Source: Cryptomeria japonica (lineage: Eukaryota; Streptophyta; Pinopsida; Cupressales; Cupressaceae). Taken from it: a stretch of 64,000 bases of DNA. Position 1 is the stretch's first letter. The number at the start of each line of letters is the position of its first letter. Both the position numbers and the translations under genes were made by a program. The stretch covers positions 687,886,583 through 687,950,582 of the forward strand of contig NC_081412.1 of the NCBI RefSeq assembly GCF_030272615.1, given 5' to 3'. This document shows, in pieces, positions 12,482-23,444 of the stretch. The notes beneath the pieces are model-generated. The model saw only the letters and a list, made by a program, of their open reading frames with translations. It did not search any database and was not told the DNA's origin.

Positions 12482-13250
12482 TGCAGTCATGGTGGGAGAG
12501 TCCTCAAAGAGAATAGTCGGGACCATGCAGCAAGAGTTACACAACAAAAACAACATAGTCATGATGGAGGAAATGCATAATAGAATTTATTAGATCATGA
12601 AAATTAATTACAAACTACCGACAACATGCAGGCTCACAACATTCAGCTCACAGGACTAAGTACAAAACATGTGTGCTATGCAACATCTGGGCTCAAGCAA
12701 GAATGCGAGACAACTTTGGACCTCCTAATCTCTAGATTTTTCTTCTATGTTCTGATCACCAAATTTTAATGCTCAATTACATTGATTTATATGATCAAGA
12801 ATGATCTGTGTTGGCCCAAGATGGAACAAATGCCAAAGAACAAGATGAAACATGTAAAACAACAACACAACCTTTGCCCAAGAGATCCATTTGGAAACTC
12901 CATAGGATGAAGTGCGAACCTAAGCGAAGGTCAGCCACATGCCAAGGAACATTGGAAACAATAAATTGAAGCTTTGCAAGCTACAAAAAATAATCTACAA
13001 GATTCACCAATAGCAAAATAGGTCCAAGCGGTTTCAGTGTTCTAAGCTAGAATACTGTCTCGGATTCTGAAAGTGATAACTTGCTAGGAAAATATCCACA
13101 TGGACTTAGGATAAGGAAAATTAACATGTCCACAATTAAAATCCAACTCCACAAGATCTGGTGAGAAAATGCAAGGAAACATAGAATGAAATGTTGAAAC
13201 TATAAAACATAAAAAAACTGAAAGAAAATGTTTTTAGTTGATGCAAGATT
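12482..13250 (-). repeat. Candidate 5' LTR of G and its flank
   Basis: Directly upstream (minus sense) of the G primer site, separated by 5 bases; the LTR would end ...CATGACTGCA at 12482. No second copy is in the window, so the outer limit is not determined; 13250 is only where the sequence character changes. No ORF is supported. A perfect 11-bp inverted repeat (TGATGCAAGAT) spans 13240-13280. Confidence 0.4.
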
Positions 13251-13278
13251 GTCAAGAACCAAGGATGATCTTGCATCA

Positions 13279-13442
13279 ATGTGTGTATGTGCGTGTGTGT
13301 ATGTGTGTCTATATGCATGTGTATGTATGTATATGTATGTGTGTACATATGTGTGTTTGTATGTGTGAATGTGTGTGAATGTATGTATGTACGTATGATA
13401 CACATGTGTATGTGTACGCGTGTCTATGTTTGTGTGTGTGTT
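13279..13442. repeat. TG-rich alternating purine-pyrimidine microsatellite
   Basis: Imperfect (TG)n, (TATG)n and (TGTA)n tract of about 160 bases. Open frames across it on both strands are products of the repeat, not genes. Confidence 0.95.
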
Positions 13443-14387
13443 AGCCCCAATTTTAAACTTGATAAATTTTGAACATGAGGTGTAATAAAACTAAATGATA
13501 TGTGACATTATGATATGCACAATGAGATGATTATGCTTATTATGATGTGGAATGAAAATATGTATGAAATTATGACAACATGAAATGTAATGAATTCTAA
13601 TGAACCTAAATGAGATACAAATGTATATTATAAGCAATGATCCTGAAAATGAACCTTATGCACATGTGGTAAATGCTTAACATCTGAAGCCTAGGGATAT
13701 GAGCCAACCTAAGATAATAGAGAAAACAATATAGTAATTTAATCATTATGGGCTAATGACTAGGGTTTATGCACAAAGATGGTCAGCCAAAAGGTGTTCA
13801 AACATTCACAATTCTCTAAAACATGCTTTCCTTCTAGAAAACATAACTTGTAAGATTTATAACTCACTTGCATTATATATTGCATATAGTTTTCATAAGG
13901 TAAGTGTATTATAACACATATGTGCATTCTAGGTTAGATTAAGATTTTATTGATGTTAATGGTTTGGCATGTAATATGGGTCTCAAGTTTACATGTCATA
14001 CAAAAAGCATACAATTTTTTTCAACATTGTCTACTTTAGATTCATGATTTTTAAGGATATTATTTAAAATTAGTGATAACTTAAGTTTCCTAAATTTCTC
14101 ACTATTTATTTATTTTAACTACCATCTAGTGATAATTGATCGATGCAAGGGTTGTATAACTAGGGATGTAACACTTTATTGAGCATTGATAAAATGGGAC
14201 TATTGCATGATTCCTAAATGGGTTTGATACTTGATAAATATGAAATTATAAATTATATTGCAAGTTAGACATGATTGGACCTATGGCTCAAGTAATACTT
14301 GGTTGAGCATGGATAAAATGAGATTAACGAAACTTGCCACTTGATTCCTACATGGGTTCATTACATCAAATGATACTTGATAAAAAT
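13443..14387. other. Non-element flank with diverged tandem units
   Basis: AT-rich DNA without a supported gene. From 14181 two diverged copies of a unit can be followed. Unit 1 (14181-14304) contains GATACTTGATAAATATGAAA and then ATGGCTCAAGTAA. Unit 2 starts at 14305 and reaches GATACTTGATAAAAAT at 14387, then continues after element C at 56733 with the matching ...AGACATGACTAGACG and ATGGCTCAAGTAT. This identifies 14387/56733 as the original empty site. Bases 14383-14387 (AAAAT) are the left TSD of C. Confidence 0.85.
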
Positions 14388-14663
14388 TGTTAATCTTAGA
14401 GGGTCCAATTAATACTAAGAGGGGGGGTGAATCAATATTAACAATAATTTGAAATCAAAAACTTAGACTCATAAGACTTTCACCAAATCAAACATAGAAC
14501 AACATTAGAGTCATTTACCAGTATCGGTATCGGTAAATGAGTCTAGTGTTGATCTATATTTGATTTGATGAAAGTTATATGAGTCTAAGTTTCTGATTTC
14601 AAATTATTGCTAATACTGATTCACCCCCCCTCTCAGTATTAACCAGATCCTCTAAGATTAACA
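14388..14663. repeat. Palindromic 5' terminus of C: inverted copy of U5 joined to U5
   Basis: The right half (about 14523-14663) is the last 140 bases of the C LTR: it matches the end of the 3' LTR (about 56590-56727), including the C-rich block and ...CTAAGATTAACA. The left half (14388 to about 14515) is the same sequence in reverse complement, starting TGTTAATCTTAGAGG. I count about 15 mismatches in 135, so roughly 89% identity between arms. The centre is CATTTACC ... GGTAAATG around 14514-14541. U3 and R, expected to begin TGTTGGCATG as in the 3' LTR at 28258, are absent. Confidence 0.9.
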
Positions 14664-14665
14664 AT

Positions 14666-14677
14666 TGGTATCAGAGT
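14666..14677 (+). other. C primer-binding site, tRNA-iMet type
   Basis: TGGTATCAGAGT, two bases after the U5 end AACA (14663); one mismatch from the family site in B and D. Confidence 0.9.
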
Positions 14678-14732
14678 ATTGGTCCTCTGTGTGCAAAAAG
14701 CCTAACATCTTAAGGGAAAGATTATGTGAAAG

Positions 14733-14912
14733 ATGATGAAGAAGGAGGGTTCCAAGTTTACCAAGGACAACTACCGGATATGGAGTGATTGGATGAAGAT
14801 CTACATTAAAGGAATGGGTTCACAATATTGGAATCATATGATAACAAAGTATGTTTCTCCTACTACCAGTCCCTTGACACCAAATTAACTCAAAGAACAA
14901 CACAAAAACATT
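14733..14912 (+). pseudogene. C gag, N-terminal part
   Basis: Start codon at 14733 (a second ATG follows at once). The first residues match copia gag: GSKFTKDNYRIWSDWMKIYI corresponds to the DGTNY-I-K-R-M block of B. A TAA at about 14886 breaks the frame. Solo LTR S cuts the gene at 14913; the next codons (QHKNI then RALEEIV) are restored when 14912 is joined to 24013. Confidence 0.85.
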
Positions 14913-16744
14913 TGTTAGACATAATGCACCACTGAGAGGGGGGTGAATTAGAAGTTCTCAAAATTTTCACTTTAACAATTTCATGTGAGTATACTTACTG
15001 GTTAGTGAGGAGACTAAACACAAATGCATTCACACAAGAAGGACATCACATAACACCAGCATATACGAGGAAAACCCAAGATGGGAAAAACTTCAGTGAG
15101 AAATGCTGTTGGAATCTACTGCTCCAATCTAGCCTCACAATGAAACACTTTGGTTACAACATTTAAGGCACCAAACTAAGAGTACCACTCCTACAGTTTA
15201 TGGACACCAACCCAAAGGAGCACCAACCCTTGATTTAGGGCACCAACCTAAGGAGATACAACCCCTGCACCGAGCTACAACTCAATGAATATAAAAACAT
15301 ATTTTGATACCAAAGTTATCTTCTTGTTACAAATGGATTTTGTAACTCTTCTTCAAATCTCTCTGCTGGATCTTCTATCCAGTTCACTATCCACTTTCAC
15401 TCTATTGGTTCTCTCTTTTTATTGTCTCTTCTCTCTACTTCTCTTCACTAGTACTACACTCTGCCGGTTCTATACTTGCCTTCTCAACAATTTCCTTCAC
15501 TTCTGCTTTGCCGATATGGACACTACCGATTTTCTAACTATTGTCGGTTGATCCTCTCAACCTGATTGTCACTCGCACACCCTCGGTCTCTTTTCAGATA
15601 CTCATTGAGTACTTGACTAATTTTCTCTCACATATAGAAGCAACACTCTCCCCTTCAGCATCAACCTTCAATGATTTTAGCTTCCTTATTTATAACCTGG
15701 TTTTCCCACCAAAAGTCAATTCAAATCACGGGCGGTTAGGATTTCCTCATCAACCTTGAGGCAAACCAAATCCAATCAGATCTTATTCGATCTCATCTCC
15801 AAGACAATTGTTTGCCCATCACCACCATTAACATGCCTTCCAATACAGATTTTCTAAACTTAGCAAACACGGTCCTCTATCTCGACCTGCATCTGTCAAA
15901 ATGCCATAAGTATCTCAACTATTTCCTTCTCGAGGTCCTCCTACAATCTGATTTCCTTGCATCAATTTGGGTGCCAACTACTCCCTGATCTTTCTCTATC
16001 ATTCACTCTTCCTCAAGCCCCACTCTTCTGATCTGATCCACAAATCACGGGATCCATATTAAATGCACACCTATAGAAACACCTATCCCTACATGACACT
16101 TCAATGACCTTTGCGAGCTTGCCACTTCATCTCCACGTGGCATCCATGTCGGCATCCACCTCTTCTTGAACAAATGTGTTGGTATGGATTGGATCACTGA
16201 CCAACTCTATTACTGGGTTCATCTACCGACTTACCTACCCTGTTGGTTAAACCCTCAAACTGATCTGTCATCAACCTTGCACTTTGCTTCTCTTCTGGTG
16301 GAACACTCAACCGGTCAACACTCTAGCTAACCTACCTTATGCACATCTTCATCAGATGGGATGTCTTCTGCATCTACACCTTGTCCATATTACCAAAGGA
16401 CTTACATACCGGTAAACACTCTTGATGACACCATGTCATCAACCTTCACCATCTTCAATCTGACCATTTTCCCCTGTCTGCATCTGCTCAGCCTTGCCCA
16501 TTTCTTCATCAACCTAGACCATATATCAACCGATTTGTCAAAGTGACAAACCCATCACTCTTCATCTGTACCAAAAACTCAACATGCCTTCTATGTCGGT
16601 TCAGTGCATATTCCTAATCTCATGCGCATGAGACATTCCTTTGATTCATCGGTAGATCCAATGTGAGCCTCCAAACACCTGCCTTTACCTCTTCTTCCTT
16701 ATCTCACAGAACTATGATGCACACTATGCATAATAGGAGATAAG
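14913..16744 (-). repeat. Solo LTR S, first part (its 3' portion)
   Basis: Minus-strand copia LTR. In plus coordinates it starts TGTTAGACATAATG, the complement of its AACA end, followed by the G-rich block GAGAGGGGGGTGAATTAG. It is split by element B at 16744 and resumes at 23445. TSD ACATT lies at 14908-14912 and 24008-24012. Joined length is about 2,395 bp, long for this family. No internal region is present, so it is a solo LTR. Open frames at 15285-15760 and 16361-16546 are not supported as genes. Confidence 0.88.
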
Positions 16745-17804
16745 TGTTGGTATTTTGGTATGGTTTTGTCATTGATGTCAACACCTACTAAACTCTTATC
16801 AACTCTGGCACTTTGGAGAATCAACAACATTCACCGGCAAGCAAGTGACTAATGCACAGTCATCGGTATATGGTACACCGACACGATATAATGATCACCG
16901 ACACTTGGAATGATATGGAAAACACATGGTTATGTCAAAGACATCGTTTGGACATCTTGTCTTGGAGTTTTGTTTATAGGTATATTCATATTTGCATATT
17001 TGTTGTTACCGGCAAATAGGTCCAGGGTTACACCGATAGGTTTATCTTTTCCAGATCAGCATGGCACGCTATGGAGATGATTAATTACTATTGTAAATAC
17101 ATTAAGCCAACATGTTGAATCGGTTATTGCATCGGATATTGTATTGTTTGTAAAATATTTTATTGTAATATCTTGTAGAGCCGACCTACTAAAATTGGTC
17201 TTAGGTTATGGTATAAATGTAAGATCTTATTTGTAAGATCAGATGTGGAATGCGAAAAAGGATTGTGTGAAGGTATATGTGAGAATAAGAAGAGCTATAC
17301 ACGCAGACATCATTTGAAGATTGAAGGAAGGTTTTTTGTGAAGACAATCAGAACTACACCGGTACTGAATCCAGCATATGAAGATGTTATTTTGTGCAGT
17401 ACATTCTTATTGGATTTAACCATCCAACTGTAGTCAGTGTGACTCCCATTTTGTGATTGAGCAGTGAGCTCTAGGCGGTTGGCCTTTCTGCATGTGCAGA
17501 CCCCATTTATGTACACTTACTATCTATAGTAGTATCATCTGATTGTGGGTAAGGTTTCCCACCGTGGTTTTTCCCCTTACAAGGTTTCCACGTACAAATA
17601 TTGGTGTTATGTGTTGTAGATGACTTTGTGTTTATGTTTTGTGCACTAAACCTTACCGGTATAGCAATTAACTGTTAAAACTGTCTACCGGCATATTAAA
17701 CTGGTTTATCGATATTAAGCATTAAGTTGGTTAAGTTGTTTTTGGTTTGAATTTATTTGACAACTAATTCACCCCCCCCTCTTAGTTGTCTCTGGGACCT
17801 AACA
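16745..17804 (+). repeat. B 5' LTR
   Basis: TGTTGGTATTTTGG...GGGACCTAACA. It contains the hairpin GTGGG (17545-17549) ... CCCAC (17558-17562) followed by TGGTTTTTCC and TTTCCACGT, and the U5 C-rich block at 17769-17782. A direct copy is the 3' LTR at 22390. Confidence 0.97.
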
Positions 17805-17806
17805 AT

Positions 17807-17818
17807 TGGTATCAGAGC
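17807..17818 (+). other. B primer-binding site, tRNA-iMet
   Basis: TGGTATCAGAGC, an exact match to the common plant copia primer site, two bases after the LTR end. Confidence 0.95.
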
Positions 17819-17860
17819 CTAGTCCTTTTTTGTAGAAGTTTAATAGCTTGAGGAGATCCA

Positions 17861-18931
17861 ATGTCTACAAACGGACAGTCCTAAACTTGATGGAACCAAC
17901 TATGGCATATCGAAGATCAGAATGGAGACACATCTAAATTGCATTGGAAAAGACATCTGGGATGTTACAAAGAATGGTTATACTGCTCCTACTCAGAGTC
18001 AGCCCAATCCACCCAACTTGACTAAAGATGAGGAAAATGATTGCAAAGCAAGAGAAGCACTTTTGAGCACATTATTAGATCAACAAATCATGGGACTATC
18101 AGATAGGTCTACTACTAAAGCTATTTGGGATCATTTGGAAACACTGAATGAAGGAGATTCCACAGTCAAAATTGCAAAACTTGAAAGCTTCCAGGTCAAG
18201 TATGAACATCTGAAATGGAAGAAGATGAAAGGATTTTTGCTTTTATGGAAAGAGTAAATGAAATTGTTTTGGGTATTAAATGTTGTGGAGGAACCTTAAG
18301 TGAAGATGAAATTGTTTCAAAAGTTTTAAGAGGATTGCCACCGGCATATAAAATGAAAGTAATTTCTATAAATGAGTTAAGAACAATGCCTAATACATCA
18401 GTTACTAGGGATACATTGACTGGGAAACTTTCAGCTTTTGAAATTGAAGAATTTGGTCCTGTTGCTACTATAAAGACAGATTTGGCCTTTAAAGCATCAA
18501 CATCGTCTGCTCCATCATTTGATAAATCTGATTGGAAAGCCTTTTATGCAAGAGAACTTGAAGAAAGCAGGAAAGAAAATGAAGAACTTGAAGAACTTGA
18601 AGCACTATTTGCAAGAAAAGTGCCTAAAGGTCCAGTTGGAAGTAAGTATGAAGGTAAATCACCCTTTAAATGTTTTAACTGCAATAAGATTGGTCATATG
18701 GCTTCAAGATGCCCTGATAGACATGCTAGAATAAGAGAAGAAGCTAGAAGATCATACAAGCCTAACCCTGAATATCAGAGATACAAATTTAAGAAGAATA
18801 AAGACAAAACTTGTTACATTATTTATGAAGGTGTGACTGATGATTCTGATGAGGATCCAACAGACAATGGATCGGTTTTTGTTGCTATAACAGAAGATCA
18901 ACCGACACCTACTGCTCAACCGGTAGTATAG
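17861..18931 (+). pseudogene. B gag
   Basis: Capsid/nucleocapsid precursor. ATG at 17861; a one-base shift within the first 8 codons brings in a stop, and the family frame is then readable from about 17880 (DGTNYG, RMETHLNCIGKDIWDVT). Another single-base loss near 18215 (an A run in CTGAAATGG) shifts into the second long frame, 18215-18931. That frame carries a charged linker and an intact zinc knuckle CFNCNKIGHMASRC (about 18670-18711). An in-frame TAG at 18929-18931 separates gag from pol where a Gln codon CAG is likely, so the ancestral product was probably one gag-pol polyprotein. Confidence 0.93.
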
Positions 18932-21900
18932 GCCCTGGCAGCTAAAGTTGAAGTAAAGGATGAATGGATCATTGATTCAGGATGCTCACATCATATGACA
19001 GGAGACAAAGGTAAATTATTGAACTTTCAAGAATACAATGGAGGCTTAGTGAGATTTGGAGATGACAAAGCTTGTTCAATCAAAGGCAAGGGTACAATAT
19101 CTCTTGATGGTAAGCATAACACTGACAATGTTTACTATGTTGAAGGATTAAAGCATAATCTTTTGAGTGTTGGTCAATTAGTTGAGAAAGGATTTCAATT
19201 ACAATTCAAAAATGGAAAATGCAAAATCATGAATAGAACTGGTTTAGAAATTGCAACCGGTAATCAAACTAGAGGTAATATCTTTGATTTGAATAACAGT
19301 GAAAAGACATGCTTAATTGCACATATAGATGAAAGTTGGTTATGGCATAAGAGACTCTGTCATGTAAAATTTGATTGCATGGTAAAAATCAGTACTACTA
19401 AGGCAGTTAGAGATCTACCTAAAATTGTCAAACCTCAGAATACAGTATGTAAGGAATGTCAATTTGGAAAACAAGTTAGAGCTAGTTTCAAAAGTATTCC
19501 AAAAAAATCAAATAATGCTCTTGATTTGATTCACACTGATTTATGTGGTCCAGCTAGAACTAAAAGCTTACAAGGTGATAGATATTTCATGCTAATCTTT
19601 GATGACTATTCTAGAATGTGTTGGGTTACTTTTCTCAGAGAAAAATCAGAAGCACTTGGAAAGTTCAAACTATTCAAAGCAATGGTTGAAAATGAAACTG
19701 GTAAGAAAATCAAATGTTTAAGATCAGATCAAGGAGGAGAATTTACATCTAAGGAATTTAATACATTCTGTGAAGTGAATGGAATCAGAAGACAACTATT
19801 AGCACCTCAAACACCACAGCAGAATGGGGTTGTTGAAAGGAAAAATAGAACTATCTTGGATGCAGCAAGAAGTATGTTATCAGAAGAAAACCTACCACAT
19901 GTATATTGGAGAGAAGCAGTTAGTACAACGGTCTATACATTCAACAAAGTTCACATCAAAGGTGAAACCGGTAAGACCCCTCATGAACTATGGTTTGGTA
20001 ATACTCCTACTCTTAAGTATTTCAGAATTTTTGGAAGTAAATGTTATATTAGAAGAGATGAGTATATTGGAAAATTTGATCCTAGAAGTGATGAAGGAAT
20101 ATTTCTTGGTTATTCATCTAAGAGCAAGGCATATAGATATTTTAACAAAAGATTGCAGAAAATTGTTGAAAGTACAAATGTAAAGATTGATGAACAATTC
20201 AGAGGAACTTCAAGGTATATAGACTCTGAACCGGCAACAAATTTTTTGACAAATGAACCTACACTAAATCCACCGGTACAAAATGAAGATCCGGTTACCC
20301 CGGTATCATCTGAGGATTCCACAGTAATTGAGGAACAACAACAAACAAAGACACCCCGGTATGTAAGACTGAATCATTTTGAAGATCAGATAATTGGAAA
20401 TAAGTTCAAAGGAGTTATGACAAGAGGAAGATTGGCAAATGAAGAGGTATGTCTTATTTCTCAAATTGAACCATCATTTGTTAATGAGGCATGTGAAGAT
20501 AAATTTTGGGTTAAAGCTATGGAAGAAGAATTAGAACAAATTGAGAAAAACAACACTTGGACATTAGTTCCCCGGCCTAAAGTTAGAAATGTAATTGGAA
20601 CCAAATGGGTATTTAGAAACAAACTTAATGAAGATGGTAAGGTTGTCAGAAATAAAGCAAGACTAGTGTGTAAGGGATATTCTCAGAAGGAAGGAGTTGA
20701 TTACAATGAAACCTTTGCACCGGTAGCTAGAATTGAGGCAGTCAGATTATTTTTGGCCTTTGCAGCACACAAGAACTACAAAGTTTATCAAATGGATATT
20801 AAATGTGCATTTTTAAATGGAGATCTTGAAGAGGAAGTATACATTGAACAACTTAATGGATTTTCTTTGACAAATGACAAAGATATGGTTTGCAGGTTAA
20901 GGAAAGCTTTGTATGGGTTGAAGCAAGCTCCAAGAGCTTGGTATGCAAGATTGGATAAGTATCTTTTAAAGATTGGTTTTACTAAAGGAAATGCAGACAA
21001 CAATTTATATTATAAAATAACTAATGATGACATCTTGATTATAGAAGTATTTGTTGATGATATAATCTTTGGAGGAGAAGATGGATTATGTAAAGAATTT
21101 TCTATTAAAATGCAGCAAGAATTTGAAATGTCTATGATTGGAGAAATAAAATTCTTTTTAGGATTGCAGATTTCACAGACTGATAAAGGTATATTCTTGA
21201 GTCAATCCAAATACTTAAAAGAGTTACTAAAGAAATTTGGGATGGAGAACTCTAAACCGGTAAGCACACCTATGACAACAAATGACAAATTATCACAAAG
21301 GGATGAATCTACACTTGTTAATCCGACTAGATACAAATCTATGATAGGAGGTTTACTGTATTTAACACAAACCATACCTGATATTATGAATGCAGTATGT
21401 ATTGTTTCAAGATTTCAAAGTAATTTTAGAGAAAATCATGAATCAACAGTAAAAAGGATTTTCCGGTACTTACAAGGCACTATAAATCTTGGATTATGGT
21501 ACCCCAGAGATGAAAACTTTGAATTATGTGCATACACAAATGCAAATTGGGCAGTAGATGTGGATGATAGAAAAAGCACCACCGGTGGAGCATTCTTTCT
21601 TGGAAACAGATTAGTCTCTTGGTTAAGTAAGAAACAAATTTGTACATCTTTATCAACAACAAAATCAAAATATGTTGCAGCAGCAACTAATTGTACATAG
21701 GTACTATGGCTTAAGCAAATGTTGAAAGACATAAAGGTAAAATGCAAGGAACCTATTACTATCTATTGTGATAACATTGCAATAATTGATATATCTAAGA
21801 ATCCGGTATTACATTCTAAAACCAAACATGTTTCTATCAAACTAAATTTTCTAAGGGAAAATGTTGAAGCAAAGGAGATAAAACTGGTTTATGTGAATAC

Positions 21901-22003
21901 TAAAGAATAGATTGCAGATATTTTCACTAAATCTTTGCCTAAGGAGACTTTTGAATATCTCAGAGATCAGCTTGGAGTCATACCACCACCGATAGAGACT
22001 TAG
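18932..22003 (+). pseudogene. B pol: protease, integrase, RT, RNase H
   Basis: Same frame as the end of gag. Protease [10 protein letters not shown] at about 18973. GAG-pre-integrase module [10 protein letters not shown] ... CKECQFGK (about 19335-19475). Integrase core with HTD (19530), RSD (19725) and ERKNRT (about 19837), all catalytic residues present. RT about 20560-21270 with GLKQAPRAW and FVDDIIFGG (about 21048). RNase H about 21500-21950. It is inactive: the RNase H strand reads YTNANWAVD, where relatives have TDADWAGD, and TTKSKY, where relatives have TEAEY. TAG stops stand at 21698 (after NCT) and 21908 (after NTKE), both at conserved Gln positions. The last stop is at 22001. Confidence 0.95.
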
Positions 22004-22389
22004 ACAGTTGATGATTGCCATCAACCAACAGAATTAACAGAGAAAATCTTTTACTCCGGTTCTTTGATGGGAAGCTACTTCTCAGGGAGAGTAGTTGGTA
22101 TATTGAATCAATTGGTATTTTGTATATGAACTTGGTTTTTATTGCAACTTTGGCATTTGATGTCAAAGGGGGAGAGATTGGTATGGAAAAACTTTGAAAA
22201 ACACAAAGAAAACACATGTTACTCCCAGGGGGAGAAATTGTTGTTTAGGAGAGATCATTACTCTCTGTATTTGTATTTTGATTTCTGTTATGATTTTGGA
22301 GATTGTTGGTTTTTGGTATTTGGCATTTTTGTTTTGGCACTTTGATGGTTTTTCCATCTTGTGTTGCCATCAATGCCAAAGGGGGAGAT
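22004..22389 (+). other. B 3' untranslated region and polypurine tracts
   Basis: The functional tract is AAAGGGGGAGAT at 22378-22389, touching the 3' LTR. Two further purine runs, TCAAAGGGGGAGAGAT (about 22163-22178) and CAGGGGGAGAAAT (about 22227-22239), lie 210 and 150 bases upstream. Short frames here are not genes. Confidence 0.85.
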
Positions 22390-23439
22390 TGTTGGTATTT
22401 TGGTATGGTTTTGTCATTGATGTCAACTCCTACTAAACTCTTATCAACTCTGGCACTTTGGAGAATCAACAACATTCACCGGCAAGCAAGTGACTAATGC
22501 ACAGTCACTAGTATATGGTACACCGGCACGGTATAATGATCACCGACACTTGGAATGATATGGAAAACACTTGGTTATGTTGAAGACATCATTTGGACAT
22601 CTTGTCCTAGAGTTTTGTTTATAGGTATATTCATATTTGCATATTTGTTGTTACCGACAAATAGGTCCAGGGTTACACCGTCAGGTTTATCTTTTCCAGA
22701 TCAACATGGCACACTATGGAGATGATTAATTACTATTGTAAATACATTAATCCGACATGTTGAATCAGTTATTGCATCGGATATTGTATTATTTGTAAAA
22801 TATTTTATTGTAATATCTTGTAGAGCCGACCTACTAAAATTGGTCTTAGGTTATGGTATAAATGTAAGATCTTATTTGTAAGACCAGATGTAGAATGCAA
22901 AAAAGGATTGTGTGAAGATATATGCGAGAATAAGAAGAGCTATACATGGAAACATCATTTGAAGATTGAAGAAAGGTTTTTTGTGAAGACAATTAGAACT
23001 ACACCGGTACTGAATCCATCATATGAAGATGCTATTTTGTGCAGTACATTCTTATTGGATTTAACCATTCAACTGTAGTCAGTGTGACTCCCATTTTGTG
23101 ATTGAGCAGTGAGCTCTAGGTGGTTGGCCTTTCTGCATGTGCAGACCCCATTTATGTACACTTACTATCTGCAGTAGTATCATCTGATTGTGGGTAAGGT
23201 TTCCCACCGTGGTTTTTCCCCTTACAAGGTTTCCACGTACAAATATTGGTGTTATGTGTTGTGGATGACTTTGTGTTTATGTTTCATGCACTAATCCTTA
23301 CCGGTATTGTTAAAACTATCTACCAGCATATTAAACTGGTTTACCGGTATTAAGCATTAAGTTGGTTAAGTTGTTTTTGGTTTGAATTTATTGGACAACT
23401 GATTCACCCCCTGCTCTCAGTTGTCTCCGGGACCTAACA
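22390..23439 (+). repeat. B 3' LTR
   Basis: Direct copy of 16745-17804, about 95% identical, with a 10-base deletion near 23306 and the hairpin at 23190-23207. Followed by TSD ATAAG at 23440-23444. Confidence 0.97.
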
Positions 23440-23444
23440 ATAAG

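Larger units (their letters stand above)
16745..23439 (+). mobile_element. Element B, complete Ty1/copia retrotransposon
   Basis: 6,695 bp with both LTRs (1,060 and 1,050 bp), primer site, gag-pol and polypurine tract. TSD ATAAG lies at 16740-16744 and 23440-23444. Hand alignment of the LTRs gives about 50 substitutions, mostly transitions, plus one 10-base gap: about 5% divergence, an old insertion. The gene order protease-integrase-RT-RNase H defines Ty1/copia. It is inserted inside solo LTR S. Confidence 0.97.

Noticed and set aside
13240-13280. 11-bp perfect inverted repeat as a terminator or small RNA
   Set aside because: Single short hairpin without further context in a eukaryotic sequence.
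13136-13472. His/Thr- and Cys/Val-rich frames over the TG tract
   Set aside because: Products of a microsatellite on both strands.
15285-16546. Plus-strand frames in solo LTR S as a captured gene
   Set aside because: Short, no motif, and within an LTR on the opposite strand; kept only as a question about LTR length.
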